DNA of 61,602 nt from Verrucomicrobiota bacterium. Its GTDB lineage: Bacteria > Verrucomicrobiota > Verrucomicrobiia > Verrucomicrobiales > DEV007. This document shows, piece by piece, positions 8,402 through 15,864 of this stretch. The DNA lies in the NCBI GenBank assembly GCA_963205275.1, contig CAUJIH010000082.1, forward strand, positions 1-61,602, given 5' to 3'. Every line of letters begins with the position of its first letter. Position 1 is the first letter of the stretch. Made by a program: the position numbers and the translations under genes. A model generated the notes under the pieces. The model did no database searches and was not told the DNA's origin. It saw nothing but the letters and a program-made list of their open reading frames with translations.

Positions 8402-8826
8402 TGTTCCTGCTCGATGCCAATGTCCTGATTGCCTTGGGCGATGCCACACATGTGCATGGCGATGCCGCCGTGCGCTTCTTTGAAAATGAAGTGGTTCGCA
8501 CAAGCTGGGCGACTTGCCCCATCACTGAAAATGCCTTTCTGCGAATCCTGGGAAATCCGAATTATGCAAACGGCCCCGGCTCTGCGGAAGGTGCCAGAAA
8601 ATTACTCAAGCGGTTGGTTGCCGCGCCCGGCCACCAATTCTGGCCGGACGATTTTTCCCTCACCGATGCGAGGCCATTCCCCGTTCTTCCGGCCCCGAAG
8701 CACCTCACCGACCACTACCTCCTCGCTCTCGCCGCTTCCCGGCAGGCTCGCCTCGCCACCTTCGACCGCAATATCGACCCCGCCCTCGTTCCCGGCGGAC
8801 ACTCGGCCTTGTTCCTGATTTCCTGA
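8401..8826 (+). CDS. vapC: PIN-domain toxin VapC (second pair)
   Basis: The 141-residue PIN protein has its first acid in FLLDANVLIAL, the conserved Glu in ITENAFLRIL, Asp in LTDHYLLALA, and the last Asp in LATFDRNI. All four acids are in place. It is translationally coupled to its antitoxin and ends 10 bases before the hsdM ATG, so the toxin-antitoxin genes and the methylase look co-transcribed. If so, loss of the methylase region would also disturb antitoxin supply, which could help retain the island. Confidence 0.87.
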   Translation: MFLLDANVLIALGDATHVHGDAAVRFFENEVVRTSWATCPITENAFLRILGNPNYANGPGSAEGARKLLKRLVAAPGHQFWPDDFSLTDARPFPVLPAPKHLTDHYLLALAASRQARLATFDRNIDPALVPGGHSALFLIS

Positions 8827-8836
8827 CGTTTCCCGC

Positions 8837-11083
8837 ATGCTCGATTCCACCACCAAGCGCCGCATCGACGCCGCCCGCGACATCCTCGTTGGCAAGGTGC
8901 CCGATCCCAAATCTCAGGTCGAACAAATCACCATCGCCCTCATCTACAAGTTCATGGACGACATGGATGCCGAGGCAGAGGAACTTGGCGGCGAGCGCTC
9001 GTTCTTTTCCGGCGATTACGCCCGCTACGGCTGGGCGAAGCTCATGCGCTCCGGTCTCGGCGGTCACGAAACGCTCGCGCTCTATGCCGAAGCCATCGCC
9101 AGAATGCCCGAAAACCCCGGCATCCCCGCGCTTTTCCGCGACATTTTCAAGAACGCCTATCTGCCCTACCGCGATCCCGAAACCCTCCGCGCCTTCCTCA
9201 AGGTCATCGACGAATTCACCTACGACCATTCCGAACGACTCGGCGACGCCTTCGAATACCTCCTCTCCGTTCTCGGTTCCCAGGGCGATGCCGGGCAATT
9301 CCGCACCCCGCGCCACATCATCGACTTCATGGTCGAAATCCTCGATCCCAAGAAAGACGAAACCGTCCTCGACCCCGCCTGCGGCACCGCCGGATTCCTC
9401 ATTTCCTCCTACAAGCACATCCTCCGCCAAAATACGGACGGGCACGGAAACTCCACCCTCACTCCCGACGACCGCACCCGCCTCGCCAAAAACTTCAAGG
9501 GCTACGACATCTCGCCCGACATGGTGCGCCTCTCGCTGGTGAACCTCTACCTCCACGGCTTCACCGATCCCAGCGTTTACGAATACGACACCCTCACCTC
9601 CGAAGAACGCTGGAACGAGTTCGCCGACGTCATCCTCGCCAATCCACCCTTCATGTCGCCCAAAGGTGGCATCAAGCCGCACAAGCGCTTTTCCATCCAG
9701 GCCAAGCGCAGTGAGGTGCTCTTCGTCGATTACATGGCGGAACACCTCACGCCCAAAGGCCGCGCCGCCATCATCGTGCCGGAAGGCATCATCTTCCAGA
9801 GCCAGACCGCCTACAAATCCCTCCGCAAGATGCTGGTGGAGAACGCCCTCGTGGCGGTGATCTCGCTCCCCGCCGGTTGCTTCAATCCCTACTCCGGGGT
9901 GAAAACCTCAATCCTCATCCTCGACAAATCCCTCGCCAGGCAGGCGGATAGCATTGCGTTCTTCAAAGTGGAAAACGACGGATTCGGCCTCGGAGCGCAA
10001 CGCCGCCCGATTGACAAAGACGACTTGCCGCAGGTGAAGGTGGAGATTGAGGCGTATCTGAATGGATTGCACCGGGGGGAATTTAGAACCAACGGCCTTG
10101 CATCATCCCGGATCAACGCCACCGACCCGGCATCATCCCCGATCAGGGCCGAAGGCCCGGCGTCATTGCAGGTCAGGGCCGAAGGCCTGTTTCATCCCAG
10201 CGAGGGTCGAAGGCCCTCGACAGGGGCAAGGCCCCAGGAAAACGTCCCACACAACGGGAAAGGGCTGAAAGCCCGCCTCATCACCCGCACCGCCGATGAA
10301 TCGGGCCTTCAGCTCTCCAACATTCCGGGGAACTGCGAACCTGGGGCGATGCCCCAGGCTGGGATGGATGGCACCTTTGGCGCGGCATTCACCACCGGCC
10401 TCGTCGTGCCGAAGGAGAAGATTGCCGCAAATGGCGATTACAATCTGAGCGGGGAGCGGTATCGGGAAGGGAATATGGTCAATCATAAGTGGCCAACAGT
10501 CGAGCTAGGTAGCGTGGCACGTCTGATTAACGGTCGGGCATACAAACAAGCAGAGCTGCTATCAGAAGGGCCTACACCAGTTCTCCGAGTAGGAAACTTT
10601 TTTTCCAATCGAGGTTGGTATTACTCAGACCTTGAACTCGATCCTGATAAATATTGTGACGCTGGCGACCTTTTGTTTGCTTGGTCAGCGTCGTTCGGTC
10701 CTCGGATTTGGGATGGGCCGAGGGCCATTTATCACTACCATATTTGGAAGGTGGAGCCTTCAGAGGCTATCGATAAGATATTCTTGTTTCATCTTCTAGC
10801 TGCCGAATCCGAGAAGATTAAATTGGAGGGTCATGGCATCGCTATGGTTCACGCGACAAAAGGCGGAATGGAAAAAAGAAAAATCCCCCTGCCGCCGCTG
10901 GAGGTGCAGAAGGAGATCGTGGCGGAGATCGAGAGCTACCAAAAAGAGATCGAACGCCTTAAAGACGAAATTGCCGCACAGGAAAAGAATATCCAAAAGT
11001 CCCTCGCCCGCGTGTGGGGTGAGGATTCCGAGAGCGCCAACGGCGCAACGCCATCCCAGCCTGGGGCAAGGCTCCAGGACTGA
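8837..11083 (+). CDS. hsdM: Type I DNA methyltransferase fused to a partial specificity subunit (HsdM-HsdS)
   Basis: Residues 1 to about 410 are an N6-adenine methylase with an HsdM N-terminal helical domain, the SAM motif DPACGTAGFL (near residue 179) and the catalytic NPPF (near residue 268). Residues about 416-516 are translated from a cluster of REP-like palindromes, in frame and without stops. From about residue 516 (VVPKEKIAANGDYNLSGERY) to 735 the protein resumes with a specificity-subunit target-recognition domain and a long coiled-coil conserved region ending in LARVWGED. The last dozen residues again derive from REP sequence. Only one recognition domain is present, whereas a full HsdS has two. 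Whether it still methylates DNA is uncertain; the methylase core looks intact. Confidence 0.85.
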   Translation: MLDSTTKRRIDAARDILVGKVPDPKSQVEQITIALIYKFMDDMDAEAEELGGERSFFSGDYARYGWAKLMRSGLGGHETLALYAEAIARMPENPGIPALFRDIFKNAYLPYRDPETLRAFLKVIDEFTYDHSERLGDAFEYLLSVLGSQGDAGQFRTPRHIIDFMVEILDPKKDETVLDPACGTAGFLISSYKHILRQNTDGHGNSTLTPDDRTRLAKNFKGYDISPDMVRLSLVNLYLHGFTDPSVYEYDTLTSEERWNEFADVILANPPFMSPKGGIKPHKRFSIQAKRSEVLFVDYMAEHLTPKGRAAIIVPEGIIFQSQTAYKSLRKMLVENALVAVISLPAGCFNPYSGVKTSILILDKSLARQADSIAFFKVENDGFGLGAQRRPIDKDDLPQVKVEIEAYLNGLHRGEFRTNGLASSRINATDPASSPIRAEGPASLQVRAEGLFHPSEGRRPSTGARPQENVPHNGKGLKARLITRTADESGLQLSNIPGNCEPGAMPQAGMDGTFGAAFTTGLVVPKEKIAANGDYNLSGERYREGNMVNHKWPTVELGSVARLINGRAYKQAELLSEGPTPVLRVGNFFSNRGWYYSDLELDPDKYCDAGDLLFAWSASFGPRIWDGPRAIYHYHIWKVEPSEAIDKIFLFHLLAAESEKIKLEGHGIAMVHATKGGMEKRKIPLPPLEVQKEIVAEIESYQKEIERLKDEIAAQEKNIQKSLARVWGEDSESANGATPSQPGARLQD
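10085..10385 (+). repeat. REP-like palindrome cluster inside the hsdM-hsdS frame
   Basis: Several hairpin units lie within 300 bases: GGGCC-GAA-GGCCC (10146-10158), a related copy at 10176-10188, a CGAGGG...CCCTCG stem with GGGGCAAGGCCCC beside it (about 10200-10235), a GGGCTGAAAGCCC unit (about 10261-10273), and CCTGGGGC-GAT-GCCCCAGG (10340-10358). The same unit types flank the transposase at 11099. The reading frame of the host gene is kept throughout. Confidence 0.8.
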
Positions 11084-11095
11084 AAGCCCGCCCCA
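11055..11095 (+). repeat. REP unit upstream of the RAYT gene
   Basis: This holds CATCCCAG, then a CCTGGGGC...CTCCAGG hairpin with one mismatch, then GACTGAAAGCCCGCCCCATCC. It supplies the C-terminal codons and stop of the hsdM-hsdS fusion and ends four bases before the transposase ATG. Confidence 0.7.
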
Positions 11096-11098
11096 TCC

Positions 11099-11551
11099 AT
11101 GCCGCAATCGCTGTCATTCCTGCTCATCCACGTCGTTTTCAGCACTAAAGACCGTGCCCCCGTCCTTGATGCCGGCGTCCGACCCACGCTCCACGCCTAT
11201 CTCGCCACCGTCGCCCGCAATACGAATTGTGAATGTTACCGGGTCGGAGGCATCGCCGATCATGTGCATCTCGCCATCCGTCTTGCCCGCACCGTCACTG
11301 CGGCAAAACTCGTGGAGGAACTGAAAACCTCTTCCTCCAAATGGCTCAAAACCCAATCGCCCGCACTTGCCGCTTTCGCGTGGCAGCGTGGATACGGCGC
11401 GTTTTCCGTCGGACCGCGGGACTTGGATGCGCTGAGGCATTACATCGACACGCAGGAGGAGCATCACCGAACCCGGACGTTCCAAGAGGAATACCTGGCG
11501 TTTCTTACCAAATATGGAATCGAATTTGATGAACGCTATGTGTGGGACTGA
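11099..11551 (+). CDS. REP-associated tyrosine transposase (IS200/IS605-like Y1, RAYT)
   Basis: The 150-residue protein is a Y1 HUH single-strand transposase. It has the N-terminal strand HVVFSTKDR, the HUH metal-binding motif in DHVHLAIRL, a K-x-SSSKW helix, a WQRGYGAFSV segment and the likely catalytic tyrosine in RHYIDTQ, then the family ending FDERYVWD. Such enzymes act on REP hairpins in single-stranded DNA, and matching REPs lie on both sides here. No accessory TnpB is present. It appears intact and is the probable source of the REP cluster inside hsdM-hsdS. Confidence 0.88.
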   Translation: MPQSLSFLLIHVVFSTKDRAPVLDAGVRPTLHAYLATVARNTNCECYRVGGIADHVHLAIRLARTVTAAKLVEELKTSSSKWLKTQSPALAAFAWQRGYGAFSVGPRDLDALRHYIDTQEEHHRTRTFQEEYLAFLTKYGIEFDERYVWD

Positions 11552-11564
11552 CCGATGGGACGGA

Positions 11565-11690
11565 CGAGGGACGATGCCCCTCGCTGGGATGGAGCGGGCT
11601 TTCAGCCCTGTCATTTCTTTGGGTTCCTGTTCTGGGGCCTTGCCCCAGACTGGGATGAAATGGGCCTTTGGCCCGCCAATCCGGGCGGCA
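11565..11690 (-). repeat. REP pair downstream of the RAYT gene
   Basis: Units are GGGCTTTCAGCCC, TCTGGGGC-CT-TGCCCCAGA and GGGCCTTTGGCCC, joined by TGGGATGGAG and TGGGATGAAAT. They are reverse-oriented relatives of the units upstream of the transposase and inside hsdM-hsdS. Confidence 0.72.
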
Positions 11691-11891
11691 AAAGTCATCC
11701 CACCCCTCGAAACCCAACGCGCCATCGTCGCCGAGATCGAAGCCGAGCAAGCTCTCGTCGCCGCCAACCGCGAACTGATCACCCGCTTCGAGCAAAAAAT
11801 CCAAGCCACCCTCGCCCGCGTCTGGAGTGAGGAAGTTGCTGATATTTCATCAAATCCTAATACCATCAGTGCATCAATACTAACAAGATAA
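11691..11891 (+). pseudogene. hsdS: Specificity subunit C-terminal fragment
   Basis: The frame encodes PPLETQRAIVAEIEAEQ, a helical stretch, and KIQATLARVWSEE. This repeats the architecture of the conserved region at the end of the hsdM-hsdS fusion (PPLEVQKEIVAEIE ... LARVWGED). It is the second conserved region of an HsdS, cut off from the first by the RAYT element and lacking its own recognition domain and start. Confidence 0.75.
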
Positions 11892-11912
11892 CCTCCGTTG
11901 CGTTCAATCTCC

Positions 11913-12167
11913 ATGAACCTCCAACAAGCCTACTACGAGCAACGTTTCGAGAATCTCTTCCTTCGCGCGGTGGGAGACGAGTTCCAGACGTTTTTCGAGC
12001 GCCTGATGGGCTTGGCCTACAAAGCGGATTTCATGCCTTGCCGTCCTTGGGGAAATATCGGCGACCGGAAGAACGACGGCTTCCTGAAATCCGAGCGGCG
12101 CTTGTTTCAGGTGTATGCGCCGAATGAAATGGAAGCGACGAAGGCCATCGCCAAGATCACCGAAGAT
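11913..12167 (+). pseudogene. N-terminal fragment of a putative ABC-three-component effector
   Basis: About 85 residues starting at ATG 11913 (MNLQQAYYEQRFENLF) contain FQTFFERLMGLAYKADFM, RPWGNIGDRKNDGFL and RLFQVYAPNEM. The GDxKNDG ... FQVYAP pattern looks like a PD-(D/E)xK nuclease core with Q in the second acidic position. I associate this N-terminus with effector proteins of ABC-three-component (ABC-3C) defence systems. After KITED the sequence jumps at about 12167 into part of a different protein, so the gene is truncated. Confidence 0.55.
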
Positions 12168-12666
12168 CCATGTGGAAGGAGCCGATTTCTTGAATGGCAA
12201 GACCCGCCTTTCCAACACCGAATGGGTCGGACTGCTCGGGGAAAAGATGTTCGGACTCCATCAGCTCCCGGAAAACGAAGGGCGCACGCCGACTTTCCGT
12301 TCGCTGTTCGCCTATTTCGTGCGCCGTCAAGGCAGCAGAGCCTTCACGACGCCTGAGAAACAGGCGACCATGCAACAGGCGGGGGATTTGCAAGTGGCCT
12401 TGCTCTACCTTCTTGGTCTCGATTGGCGGATCGCCAGCGAATGGCAGAAGGTTCGTGATCGTGAGAAAACGCTCAAGGAGCTAAAAAAGGCGGCGGGTGC
12501 CGGGTTCTTCGGCAGCATTATCGGCAAAGCGTCAGACCTGAGAACCCAATCCACCGTCGCTGAAGCCCGGCTCAGGGAATATCGCCTATCGCGTTTGCGA
12601 AATCAGCGGCTTCTGTTCATTCAGGCGACGGACATCGCGCGGACAGAACGCTTTTCTTCCGGCTGA
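12166..12666 (+). pseudogene. Fragment of a DUF2326/SMC-like ATPase (ABC-3C)
   Basis: About 150 residues from HVEGADFLNGKTRLS on, including SNTEWVGLLGEKMFGL, PTFRSLFAYFVRRQ, a QVALLYLLGLDW helix, and a coiled-coil start (REKTLKELKKAAGAGFFGS). I recognise this as the interior of the DUF2326-type SMC-like ATPase of ABC-3C systems, just after its nucleotide-binding start. The Walker A region and the whole C-terminal head are missing. It ends at a TGA at 12664 in unrelated sequence. Confidence 0.5.
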
Positions 12667-13008
12667 AGGTCCGTCCGTTTTCGGCGGTTTTCGGGACAGA
12701 TGTACCTTGCAAATCGGGTGTCGCGGCCCCCAATCCTCGTCAGTATCGACGATCGACACCGCCGTGCCCCTCGCGAGTTCAGGGTATATCGGAACGGGGT
12801 GGCCACGAAGGGAGCCAGATTATACTGGGGCAACGAAACCCCTAAAACGCATTTGATCCCGAAGTGGGTTCGCATTTCAGGTGTGCCCGCCCGACCATTT
12901 TTTCTTTTCCTCTCTTGGAAAATTCAGAGAGAAGATTCGCGATAGCCGAGTCACAGGGAGGGGATGGAATTCCCGGCGAAACACAAATTCTGCTCCCCAT
13001 TCGTCCCT
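12667..13008. other. Gene-free right flank of the island
   Basis: No gene is recognised. At 12889-12898, CCCGACCAT repeats the last bases of tRNA-Pro and the next base (10 of 12 matches over CGTCCCGACCAT). This is a weak candidate for the distal attachment site. Beyond it, the gene on the minus strand is ordinary chromosomal sequence. Confidence 0.4.
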
Positions 13009-14352
13009 TCACTCGCGTGCCGCCAGTCGCGTCTCCCACACATAACGCCGAAACAGAACCTTGATCGCCGCTGTCAGCGGTACAGCCAGAATCGCTCCCA
13101 ACAATCCGCCGAGCAGGAACGACCAGAAAATAATCGCAAAAATCACCGTCAGCGGATGCAGTCCTACCGAATCCCCGACGATGCGCGGCGCAGTCACTAG
13201 GCCATTCACTTGTTGCAGGACGATAAACAGCCCGAGCACGATCACCGGGTACATCCAGACATTCGGCAGCCAGCTCCACGCATTGATCAGCACCTCCGCC
13301 CGTGCACCATCGTTCGCAAGCTGAGTCACGATATACGACTCAGCCTTGCGATTTCCCGAAATCATCACCCGTGCCACTTCTCCTACGACAGGAGAACTTC
13401 CGGCCTGAACTTCGCCCCAGGCCGTCGCTCCGAAGTGCGCGATGCTGATCAACACCGCAGGAATCATCACCATCAGATTCCCGATATATGGAATCAAACC
13501 CAACAGAGCTAGAAAAACGCCGATGAGCAGCGCGTAGGGCAGGCCGATCAGAGACAAGGCGATGGCGATGAGCGCTCCATCGATCAGACTAACCACCATC
13601 TGGCCGCGAAAGAAGGAAATCAGGTAGCCATTGATCTCCGTCAGAGTCTCCACGACCTCATCTTTAAAACGCGACGCTCGCAAGGGCAGATAATCCGACC
13701 AGGAACGAGTAATTTTTGGTCCGTTCAGCAGAAAGTAATACAGATACACAGGCACCAATAGGAATCCCAGTAGATAACCAAAGAACCCGACGGCTCCCGA
13801 AATTCGTTGCCATACCCAGAGACCAGCGTTCCCTGCCAGCTTCGGCCCTTCCTGAGAGATCCACTCGATCCCCCGCTGGGCATACTCCTCCACAGCTCCC
13901 GGATCAAAGCGATTCTTCAACGACGCGATCCCCCGCTGAGTCAACTCTGTCACCTGACTGATGTAGGCATCCTTCCGCTCATAAAACTCCTGCGCCTGCC
14001 CGATCGTGGGTACCGCTACCCAGACAAACAACAACGTGACACCTCCGATGAATGAGACATAGACCGTCATCATCGCCTTCTGCCTCGACCAACTCCATCG
14101 CTGCATCAGCCAGACAATCACTGGCTCCATAAGATAAGCAGCAATCCCAGCCACCGCGATCGGAACTAAAATTGGCTGGAGATATCCCAGAACTTGGCCC
14201 GTGATCGCCACCAGTTTTACACCCAGCACAGCGATAATCGCTAGAGATAGGGCAGTGATGGACGCCCAGAGCATTCTTCGCTGAAAAGCGGAAGGGTAGA
14301 AGCCCTCAGGCTTCGTATCGGAAAGCTTCGTTTCAGAAGGATCGATTTCCAT
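13009..14352 (-). CDS. AI-2E family membrane transporter (PerM-like)
   Basis: This is a 447-residue polytopic inner-membrane protein. It has two N-terminal hydrophobic spans (about residues 30-80), a third around 95-115, a soluble segment, then a C-terminal bundle with GLPYALLIGVFLALLGLIPYIG and the final block PRIVGDSVGLHPLTVIFAII, which is the signature of the AI-2E transporter family. The natural substrate of most members is unknown; export of autoinducer-2 was proposed for one. It is longer than usual (about 330-380) because of an extra segment near residues 300-370 between spans. It starts at ATG 14352, divergent from the sulfatase. Confidence 0.9.
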   Translation of the reverse strand: MEIDPSETKLSDTKPEGFYPSAFQRRMLWASITALSLAIIAVLGVKLVAITGQVLGYLQPILVPIAVAGIAAYLMEPVIVWLMQRWSWSRQKAMMTVYVSFIGGVTLLFVWVAVPTIGQAQEFYERKDAYISQVTELTQRGIASLKNRFDPGAVEEYAQRGIEWISQEGPKLAGNAGLWVWQRISGAVGFFGYLLGFLLVPVYLYYFLLNGPKITRSWSDYLPLRASRFKDEVVETLTEINGYLISFFRGQMVVSLIDGALIAIALSLIGLPYALLIGVFLALLGLIPYIGNLMVMIPAVLISIAHFGATAWGEVQAGSSPVVGEVARVMISGNRKAESYIVTQLANDGARAEVLINAWSWLPNVWMYPVIVLGLFIVLQQVNGLVTAPRIVGDSVGLHPLTVIFAIIFWSFLLGGLLGAILAVPLTAAIKVLFRRYVWETRLAARE

Positions 14353-14465
14353 AACTTCAGAATGCGTTAATAGTTCATTATTCCTAAGTCGATTTGCGTC
14401 ATTTTCAAGCCAATAGGAAATTCACGCCAAAAATATACATGGTGCTCCCAATCTCAGTCAGTACA

Positions 14466-15854
14466 ATGAGAGCCACTGCGATGACTCCGCTTTTTCGTCT
14501 TCTGATCCTTTTCACCTGCCTCGCTTGGAATCCTTCATCCTCCGGCAGTTCTCCTGGAAAACCAAACTTCGTCCTCATCCTGCTCGATAATATTGGCAAA
14601 GAGTGGTTTGGCAGCGAAGGCAGCTTGGAGCATCGTACTCCACACATCGATCAACTCGCACGCGAGGGCGTGCGCTTCGAGAACTGTTATGCAAGTCCGA
14701 TTTGCAGCGTGAGTCGCGTTTTACTGCTCACAGGACGCTACCCATTTCGTACGGGTTGGACCTTTCACCACGACGCCGGAATCTACGGAGGAGGCAATTT
14801 TGACTGGGCTCGCGAACAGACCTTCGCCCGCATTCTGCGAGATCAGGGCTATGCCACGGGAATCTCTGGCAAATGGCAGATCAGTAACTTTAACGATCCA
14901 GGGCAGGAAAACAGTCTTCGAGAGCATGGGTTCGATGAATTCCTCATCACACCCGGCGGGAGGCAAGATTCGAAATACTGGGATCCCATGCTGAACGAGA
15001 ACGGAGTCAACAGTCTGCGCAAAGGAACGTATGCACCCGATGTCTTCGTCAATTTCGCCATCGAATTCATGAGGCACCATCGCGAGCAACCTTTCATGCT
15101 CTATCTACCTCTGACCTTGGCGCACAAGCCCTTCACCCCGACGCCCGATCACACAGATCCGAATGCATCTCCTCAGGAATTGTTCGCCAACTCTGTCGAA
15201 TACGCCGACCGACTGGTAGGCAAAGTCGCGAAGTCGCTCGATGAGCTCGGCTTGAGGGACAACACCGTCCTTTTTGTCACTTCAGACAATGGAAATGAGG
15301 ACAACATCAGCGCTCGCACTCAATCCGGTCTTGTACCAGGCAAGATCTACACGATGGCGGAGCAAAGTATTAATATGCCTCTCATCGTGAATTGCCCTCG
15401 ACTGATTCCAGGCGGACGCAGCGGTAGCTTGGCTGACTACAGTGATTTACTTCCCACCATGGCTGAACTCGCGGGAATCCCCCTGCCGACCGAACATCCC
15501 ATCGACGGCCAATCTTTCGCTGCCTGGCTCAGGGGGAATGATGCGAAGCCCCCGCGCACTTGGATTCACACCGCACTTCAGGATGAGCGAGTGATTCGAA
15601 ACGAGCGCTTCAAACTCTACGCAAGCGCGGGGACTCCGGATAAGTTCTTCGATTTGAAAAACGACCCTCAGGAGACTCGCAATCTCATCTCATCGTCAGA
15701 AAACGATGTAAGCACAGCACGCAGGCAACTCGAATCCATCCTAAAATCCTTTCCCGAAGATGCCCCCATGGGATTTGAGCCGCAGAGCATCACGGCTCGA
15801 GAATTTCGGGCCAAAAAGCAGGCAGGTTCTACTGAAAAGCCGGAAGCTCAATAA
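14466..15854 (+). CDS. Secreted sulfatase-like hydrolase with a non-canonical active-site motif
   Basis: About 462 residues with an N-terminal signal peptide (LLILFTCLAW). The metal-binding start is FVLILLDNIGKEWFG, where most sulfatases have two Asp in a row. The formylglycine site reads CSVSR (Cys near residue 80) rather than C-x-P/A-x-R. The following LLTGRYP and the downstream SGKWQ and TSDNGNEDN blocks are typical of the family. It probably hydrolyses a sulfate ester or a related phosphate/sulfate substrate in the periplasm. The start could be 14466 or 14481; both keep the signal peptide. It ends ten bases from the convergent amidohydrolase. Confidence 0.85.
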   Translation: MRATAMTPLFRLLILFTCLAWNPSSSGSSPGKPNFVLILLDNIGKEWFGSEGSLEHRTPHIDQLAREGVRFENCYASPICSVSRVLLLTGRYPFRTGWTFHHDAGIYGGGNFDWAREQTFARILRDQGYATGISGKWQISNFNDPGQENSLREHGFDEFLITPGGRQDSKYWDPMLNENGVNSLRKGTYAPDVFVNFAIEFMRHHREQPFMLYLPLTLAHKPFTPTPDHTDPNASPQELFANSVEYADRLVGKVAKSLDELGLRDNTVLFVTSDNGNEDNISARTQSGLVPGKIYTMAEQSINMPLIVNCPRLIPGGRSGSLADYSDLLPTMAELAGIPLPTEHPIDGQSFAAWLRGNDAKPPRTWIHTALQDERVIRNERFKLYASAGTPDKFFDLKNDPQETRNLISSSENDVSTARRQLESILKSFPEDAPMGFEPQSITAREFRAKKQAGSTEKPEAQ

Positions 15855-15864
15855 TCCCCATCGC

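Larger units (their letters stand above)
11055..11690 (+). mobile_element. REP-associated tyrosine transposase element with flanking REPs
   Basis: The element consists of an upstream REP unit (about 11055-11095), a RAYT gene (11099-11551) and a downstream REP pair in opposite orientation (about 11565-11690). It lies inside the specificity part of the restriction locus. The upstream conserved coiled coil ends just before it, and a second, homologous coiled coil resumes right after it, so the element marks the place where the second target-recognition domain is missing. Confidence 0.75.

Noticed and set aside
8705..9745. Antisense frame of 346 codons over hsdM
   Set aside because: It is the same GC-driven shadow; the methylase motifs on the plus strand settle the coding strand.
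12621..12945. Overlapping frames on both strands at the island right flank
   Set aside because: Neither has family-like motifs or ribosome sites, and base composition is mixed.
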